From contig WTXI01000428.1 in the NCBI GenBank assembly GCA_022376515.1, positions 1-26,714 on the forward strand: a stretch of 26,714 nt of DNA. The letters are read 5' to 3'. Numbering within the stretch: position 1 is the stretch's first letter; the number at the start of each line of letters is the position of its first letter. The DNA is from Lactifluus volemus (lineage: Eukaryota > Basidiomycota > Agaricomycetes > Russulales > Russulaceae). The notes beneath the pieces are model-generated. The model did not search any database. It saw only the letters and a list, made by a program, of their open reading frames with translations, and was not told where the DNA came from. Both the position numbers and the translations under genes were made by a program. Below are positions 19,219 to 26,714 of this stretch, one piece after another.

Positions 19219-19239
19219 GAACTCTAGTAAGAACTCTAG
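19216..19239 (+). repeat. 12-bp tandem duplication at the coatomer stop codon
   Basis: TAAGAACTCTAG occurs twice in a row; the first copy begins with the stop codon itself. Confidence 0.85.
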
Positions 19240-20341
19240 TGCCCAGTATAGAACGTCGTTATCGTGTTGGACCCTTGTCCTTTCTGAATACAGAGGTTCT
19301 CCGGACTTGTCGAGAGGACGATGAAACGTGAACCAGGCTAGGATAAGTTGGCACTTATTCCGTTCTGGCTCCCGATCCTGTCATCTCTGGCTTATCTCCG
19401 TACAGTAACATTAAGACCGCCGAGACAGAAACCTCTGCTGCCCGATCGTCAGCAGTTACCTCAGAAGCGTTGTGGCAGACCAACTCGGAACCCAAACTCA
19501 TGCACCGGTACCCTTTTTGACATTCGTTGGGACATTTGGACTTCTCTTCGAGCATCACATCTTCCACCATGTGTGCTTACCTGTCTTTCAATCTACCGTA
19601 CGCCGAAGTATGGCTCGATGCAATTTTGGACATAAATTAAAAACCAGTTCCGGACTTTTGTCGCAAGTCTGACACAGATGCTCTTTTCTTCGGGTGCCTC
19701 GTCAAAGTTGAAAGAGAAATGAGGCCGTCAAGTGCGAGTGCGAAGAACCCGAACCAAATAATTAAGAGGTTCAGTGCCTGTCAAAAAATGGGGGAGTACA
19801 CGAAGCCATATGAAGAGCTCTCTCGGAGTGAGGAACCTGACGGAGATATATTCGGTGCCGAACTTTCGCGAAGGTGAGAGACACAACCTGATGCATGGGA
19901 TATCATTTCTGTGCGCAAGCTACTTTGCAGTAAAATGTCCGTAGCTAGAAATAGAACATACCTATGAATCTGAAACAAAGCATTGGCAAAGCAAACAAAA
20001 CAGTAGGCACATATATAAAAAGATGGGGTATGACCAGAGCACGAAATCAATAGCGACGATCAATGACCCGTGGGTTGCAAAAAGTCGGGGGAAATTACTA
20101 TTATTGGCTACCCTATGGTTGCCTGGGCAAATTTGCTGTCCAGGGCGTCTGGTCCAATAATTCTTCCGTTGTCATCGGGATTCCGAGACTCGCGTTTGTC
20201 ATGTACGAATCAATCATTGACAAGCGATTCGGAAAACTTGTTGACCGGCAGGTATTGATAGGCTTTGCCGTTTGTCGAGATTTGGGACCTGCGGGGAGGA
20301 TAGTGACCTTGGTATGGCAGACATCGCCATGTTGGAAGGAG
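19240..20341. other. intergenic stretch, no supported gene
   Basis: About 1.1 kb between the converging coatomer delta and Gfd2-like genes. Plus-strand frames at 19348-19635 and 20063-20350 have no recognisable motif. Because neighbouring genes carry frame breaks, a short broken gene here cannot be excluded. Confidence 0.4.
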
Positions 20342-21967
20342 TCAAAGTAATGGACTGATGCGTGGGCGACGCTGCCATTTAGTGTTATACTGGGTGGGTT
20401 TGTTCGTGGGGTGGGACATGGGTTTCTTAGGGTCCACCAACATCTGAAAAGCCAAAAAGACAGGCAAACGCATCGTTTCCCGAGTTGTGTAAAGCGAAAT
20501 CGATGGGCACATGGAGTGAATGAAGGATGCTACGAAGGGAAAGCAACGAGTTTGACTGCCGAGGTAGCCCTGTTTTCGCATCGACCATCGCACCCCGTAG
20601 TCCCGCTTTGAATAGACAGCTCTCATAAACGGAGATGTCGACTATCAAAAGGTTATGAGGCATTTCTTGATTCGAACAGTTAGTGGAAGCGATGGTACAT
20701 GTAGATTAACAGTTGATGCGTACTTATCTTCATCTCCTCGAATCGGCGAAGGTCTTCGGCGGCAGAGTGGGTCACGAGGACGAGACTATTGGGTTGGGTT
20801 TCGGAATCGGGGCTGGCAAGGCTGCTGTAGCACTAGGCGTGTCAGAGGAGGGTAGCTTCGGCATAGTGTCGATCGTACCTTAGGACAGCTTGGATAATCT
20901 GTGGCAAGTGAACCTTGGATGCAACTTGACTTTCGCCGAACTGAGAAGGTAGAATTTAACGGGGTCAGGTTGAGGAAGGCAAAGGGAGAAACCTTACAGC
21001 ATACTGAGAAACATAATTTAGTAACTGGCATTTACAAGGAACTGTCGCAGCAGAGACGTGGCTATCTTACCTGCCAAGGAAACGTCGGATTGTACTTGTT
21101 ACGGATCTTGTCAGCATATTCACTGACAATATAGTGGCCTCTTCTGTAGATAGGACGTGAGAAAATGAATTGGGACATATGGACGGGCATGTACTACCTA
21201 TAATTCTCATCCGGAATTGGTGGCCAGGCTGCTAGGCTGGAAACGGGCCGTTTTGGACAGCACGACGGGCATACAAGTTTCTGACTTACGCGTCCAGATG
21301 ACCGCAGCGGACGGCTGCGTAGCCCCATTCGAGAATGGCAGCTGCGTTCCGCTCAGAGCTCTCAAAGTCGATGGCAAGAAATGACTTGTCACGAAGATCC
21401 CAAAGTTCCTGTATCAACCTCGGTTCTCCGAAACGAATACGAGCTTTGAAAGCGGACAGATACACGCCACGTAGCGTTGCATGGAGCTTTTTGTATGAGG
21501 CATAGTCGGAGATGGTGCGTAGGTGCCGTTGGTGTGTTTCAAACGGTTGTACCTTTACCACGTTATCAACCAGTGGCAATGTGTCTCCAAACCTCGTCTT
21601 TATCATTTTTACGAATGCACCGATAGACGTCATTCTTGTGAGAATATGAGCTCTTCCTGTGTGTACATCTGTGGCTGTAATGACGGGCCACGAGAACGAC
21701 AGGAATCTTCAAAGGTGTTAAAGAGATGGCCCCAGGAACGTTCATACCTGTTCAGGCACGCACAGCCTCAGAGGTGAGTCCTTCGGAAAAACATGGTTGA
21801 TTCTACTTGCCAGGGTATTCCATTGAGCTGAAAATATCCCATGTATGCAGCATACACCTATGGAATAGTATGGTGAGGGTATGAATGAAAGAGTGAACGT
21901 CGTGTGAGCGTACAGACTGCAAGTCGTACTCCCATCCTTGGCTTTCAACGAGTTGGAAATTGGACAT
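20342..21967 (-). CDS. Gfd2/YDR514C-like protein with DEDDh exonuclease fold, frame-broken
   Basis: Fungal protein of the RNase H-like DEDD nuclease superfamily. Pieces in order: MSNFQLVESQGWEYDLQSV, VYAAYMGYFQLNGIPWQVES, FPKDSPLRLCVPEQ, DVHTGRAHILTRMTSIGAF, RIRFGEPRLIQELWDLRDKS, FLAIDFESSERN, YRRGHYIVSEYADKIRNK, YAFGESQVASK, LVLVTHSAAEDLRRFEEMKI, GLRGAMVDAKTGLPRQ, FALHNSGNDAFAC, MLVDPKKPMSHP. Catalytic-type residues are visible: D and E in AIDFE, D in AEDLRRF, H and D in HNSGNDA. A 6-nt exon (20998-21003) supplies Tyr-Ala. The frame breaks at A5 runs 21787-21791 and 20454-20458 (plus strand), and the phases on the two sides of the intron at about 21675-21747 disagree. Substrate unknown; yeast Gfd2 has been linked to mRNA export. 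Confidence 0.8.
20998..21003 (-). other. 6-nt microexon of the Gfd2-like gene
   Basis: Two codons (Tyr-Ala) between an intron ending TTTCTCAG and one starting GTAAGG and ending CTTCTCAG. The product reads FPWQYAFGESQV, the form I recall for this domain. Confidence 0.75.
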
Positions 21968-23449
<1,482 letters not shown>

Positions 23450-23594
23450 TCTGTTTATATACTCTGAACGGAGAGTTGTTGACATAGTTTATATGAGGAT
23501 GTTGAAAGTCATGTACCTATGCAACCATTCCACCCGTTATTTCATATTTCATGCTATCATGGTCACGGCCCGGCCGGGTTTATTACACCCTTGA

Positions 23595-26500
23595 ATGGCC
23601 AAACTATCGAAAAGTCGGCGTTCTGCTATTCCACCTCTCTCTTCCGCCTTTTTAAATCCTAGACGAGGACATAGCCGTCCTCGTAACCGTGCGCGATCGA
23701 TGTATACGAGTATCAATCCGAAAAGGTCCGGAGGGCCGACATACGTCTATCTCTTGACAAGGAGGAAGCTACTGAACATGGTGGCCGAACTTCCGATGAT
23801 GATACAACCCCTAACAAGCGCAAGCCACGGCTCATTGGTGAAATTGTAGAGGACGAAGAGATTCCTTCAGAGGATGACGAAGAGCTCGATAGCGATGCTG
23901 CATTCGAAGAGAGTGATGAGGAACGCTTTGCTGGGTTTCTCCTTCCCCAAGGTGCGCCAACACTTTATTCATTGTCGCGCTAAACGCTAAGGTTCTGTAT
24001 GGTCAGTCCCGTGGCAAGGCCCTGTCTAAAAAACCTTCTGATGACGATGCCTCGGGTCCCTCAGAAGTGGATCTCGCAGAAGACGAGAGTATCGAAGATT
24101 CAGAAGGTGGCGATGACCCAGAGAATTACATTGATGTCCTTGACGTCCTCGATGGTCGTGCTGACAACAGCGAAGAAGAGGAACCCTCCACGGGTAATCC
24201 GCCTGCTGGAAGCAAGGTCGCCGCGGTCACGGAAGAAGAAGAGGTGGAAGAAGGACAGGAAGAGGAGGAGGAGGAGCAAGACTCGATCCTGTCTGCGGAC
24301 GAGGACGTCAACCCGAATGCTCTCGAGGGTCTTGAAAAGTTTGTTTCGTCTTTGGAAACATCCAGGAAACGCAAAGGGGACCATACGAATGCTCTCCTCC
24401 CTCGGAAGAAGAGGGTCTTGGAAGAGATGACGACGGCCGGGGTAGAAGGTGAATTCGCAACGAGAACATCTGGTACGTCTAATGTTATATGTCGAGCACG
24501 TTGTGTTTGATTTTTGCTAGACCAACAGCTTCGATTGGACGATCTACTTGCACCACTGGCTTCTCACTCATCTGCTGTACTGTCGCTTAAAAAGTCTGTA
24601 AAAGTCCTAGACCCCGCACGGACTCGTGGGGCACCCCTCCCGGTTCCACTACCCCAACGAACAAAGAGCGATTAGACCGAGAGGCAGCCCACGAACAAAC
24701 AAAACAGAGGTTGACAAATGGAAAGATACAATGCAGCAGATTAAGGAGGTTGTACTCACACCCCTTGATCTCATCGTGGCTGACTTTCGATCTAAAGGCT
24801 GAGCATTTATCTTTCCCTTTGCAAGCAGAATCTGTTGGAAAGGTGTCCAACCTTGAGCTCGCGGCGAAGTTCAAGGTATGTTTGCCTTGTTTTATGGACA
24901 TTGGTTGATTAATTCCTTCTTCGTAGCCGTCTACGGAGTTGGAGAAAGCGGTGGACCAGCTTCTCAAACGGGCTCAGATGAGAGAAGAGGATCTCCAGAA
25001 GACTGAAGAGCTGAAAATGAATCACCTTTCGGCTGAAGAGGTTGCTTCGCGACGTGCGGAGATAATGAAGACTCGCGAGCTTTTGTTCCGTGCTGAGATG
25101 AAGGCAAAGCGAATTGCTAAGATCAAGAGTAAAACGTATCGACGCCTTCAAAGGCGGCAGAAAGACAAACATTTTGGTGAAGAGGGTTCCTCCGGCGGAC
25201 CCGAAGACACCTTAAAAAGGGAGACGGAACGTGCCAAGGAACGAGCGACACTCAGACATAAAAGCACGGGAAAGTGGGGCAACGGCTATGCGACGAAAAG
25301 GAGAGATGGATGCCGACCAACGTCAGGATATGGTGGAGATGCTGGAGAGAGGAGAGAAGCTACGCAAGAAGATCCAGGGAAGTAAAGAGACCAGCGACAG
25401 CGAAGACTATGATACGGATGGCGAGGATCCATCTCAGACAAAGGCCCGTGCATTTGAGGAACTGGCCCAACTTAAAATGCACGACGACACTGTCGCGGCC
25501 AAGGGTAAAGGGAAGAGTGTCTTTGACATGAAATTTATGCAGGAGGCAGCTGCACGCGAGCAACGAGAAGTCGATCAGCAGGTGGAGGACTTGATGAAAG
25601 ACCTCCAGGATCAGGATGCGCCTCCCCGCGGAGATGCAATTGACGGACACGAATTGTCTCAGGACTATCCCAACGTCACTATTCAGCGCACAGGTGGAAG
25701 GATTTCCCTCAGACCTAGTGGTGTAAGTTTCTTGAACCTCGAGCGTGACTGTACATTGACCGTCTTACGTAGCTAACTTCGATCTTAACACAACGGCCTG
25801 TGCCTTCAATGCGTCAAGTACCACGTTGAAATCTAGTGACATCCACTCTCTTGCAGGGGCGACCCCGACAGTATCACCTATCAACTCTCAGATTCTTCAG
25901 ATTCTCGAAGTCGACCTTCTCAGCAACCCCAAAGCGAGCATAATCCCTGGCTTTCTCGTAACGGCCAATCCTCGCATACAGCTCTCAAAAAGAGCGAGAT
26001 TGCTATCAGCAAGGATAGCACAACTGCTGTCAAGGCCAAGAATAAGCTCCGAAAGAAGCAAAAAGAAACTGAGGACGAAGCTGCGAAAGTTCAGGAGGAC
26101 GCCGTACTCGATATCTTCCCTGCAGATCTGCTGGTGGAATCGTTAAAACAAACAAAACCCGGTGATGATAATTCCGATGCAGCTGACGAGGTCGAAGAAC
26201 AAGAGGAAAGGCTCAAACAAAAGGCAAGCCAAGGGGAACAAGGCATACTGTGCTCGAACAGAGGAACTTGTGACAAAAGCCTTTGCAGGAGACAATGTCA
26301 TAAAGGTTCGCGCTTATGTTGTGTCAATTTGGTGCAGTTTTTGACATTGATCATCTAGGAGTTTGAAGAGGCCAAACGTCGCGAGGTCGAAGACGATGCT
26401 CCCCGAGAGGTGGACACTTCCTTACCCGGTTGGGTGAGCTTTCTGTGCTGGCTTCCTGTTTCCTTTGCAGTAATAGAGCCCTTGACTTAGGGTGCTTGGG

Positions 26501-26714
26501 GGGGGCAAGGAGCGCGCAAAGCTCCACAAAACTCAATTAATAAAGAAGATTGCTGGCATCAATCCTCGGTCCCGTGCTGACTATGGCAAGGCCCACGTTA
26601 TCATATCCGAGAAGCGCGATAAAAAAGCAGCGAAGTATTTGACGAAAGATTTACCATATCCATATACCAGCAAGGCACAGTTCGAGCGCAGCCTAGAGTC
26701 CCCAATAGGGAGGG
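23595..26714 (+). CDS. UTP14: UTP14, U3 snoRNP / small-subunit processome protein, 3' end cut, several frame breaks
   Basis: Nucleolar 18S rRNA processing factor that stimulates the helicase Dhr1. Possible start MAKLSKSRRSAIPPLSSAF, then VYEYQSEKVRRADIRLSLD, EELDSDAAFEESDEERFAGF, a long acidic region, LRLDDLLAPLASHSSAVLS, AEHLSFPLQAESVGKVSN, ELEKAVDQLLKRAQMREEDL, ELKMNHLSAEEVASRRAE, KRIAKIKSKTYRRLQRRQK, ERAKERATLRHKSTGKW, MRRKGEMDADQRQDMVEML, AFAGDNVIKEFEEAKRR, EVDTSLPGWGAWGG, ADYGKAHVIISEKRDKKAAK and YPYTSKAQFERSLESPIG, after which the window ends. The order matches UTP14 throughout. Frame breaks are needed near 23699, 24663-24668, 24705-24709, 25276-25279, 26225-26255 and 26515-26535, and probably near the intron at 23950-24000. 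Confidence 0.94.

Overview
The window looks like nuclear DNA of a filamentous basidiomycete, probably an Agaricomycete. Almost every recognisable gene is cut by many GT-AG introns of about 48-73 nt, the genes are closely packed on both strands, and the proteins read like fungal housekeeping families (Kre9/KNH-type GPI protein, Mn-type CDF carrier, Gfd2/YDR514C-like nuclease, UTP14). I placed splice junctions by eye, using reading frame, GT/AG ends and my memory of the families, so individual junctions are less certain than gene identities. No bacterial-type features, CRISPR array, tRNA or rRNA was seen.

Layout: 1-456 (-) 5' end of a GCK-III/STE20 kinase, cut by the window edge; 687-1151 (-) small signal-peptide plus single-TM protein; 1754-3646 (-) Mn2+-type cation diffusion facilitator in 14 exons; 4277-4858 (+) uncertain secreted Ser-rich protein; 5091-5715 (-) CPYC glutaredoxin; 5728-6446 a 719-bp pogo-like transposon derivative; 6533-7704 (+) NIF3/DUF34 protein; 7762-9803 (-) complex I 49-kDa subunit (NDUFS2); 10897-11683 (-) GPI-anchored wall protein; 11945-13196 (-) enoyl-CoA hydratase; 13197-17305 a 4.1-kb stretch with no gene I can support; 17306-19218 (+) coatomer delta; 20342-21967 (-) DEDDh-type Gfd2-like nuclease; 22905-23449 (+) ubiquitin-L40 fusion; 23595 to the right edge (+) UTP14.

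These genes do not form a pathway. They cover core functions: respiration, secretion, ribosome biogenesis, metal and redox balance, and peroxisomal-type lipid metabolism. I found no new multi-gene system. What stands out is gene architecture: four internal microexons of 2, 6, 7 and 9 nt in three genes, two genes whose first coding exon is only the ATG, a likely GC-AG intron, and a transposon remnant making up nearly all of a divergent promoter.

There is also a data-quality signal. The genes I could follow from about 1 to 13 kb read through without frame breaks, but all four recognisable genes from 18 to 26.7 kb, ubiquitin included, carry single-base frame breaks, mostly in short homopolymers. 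Sequence or assembly error explains this better than parallel decay of essential genes.
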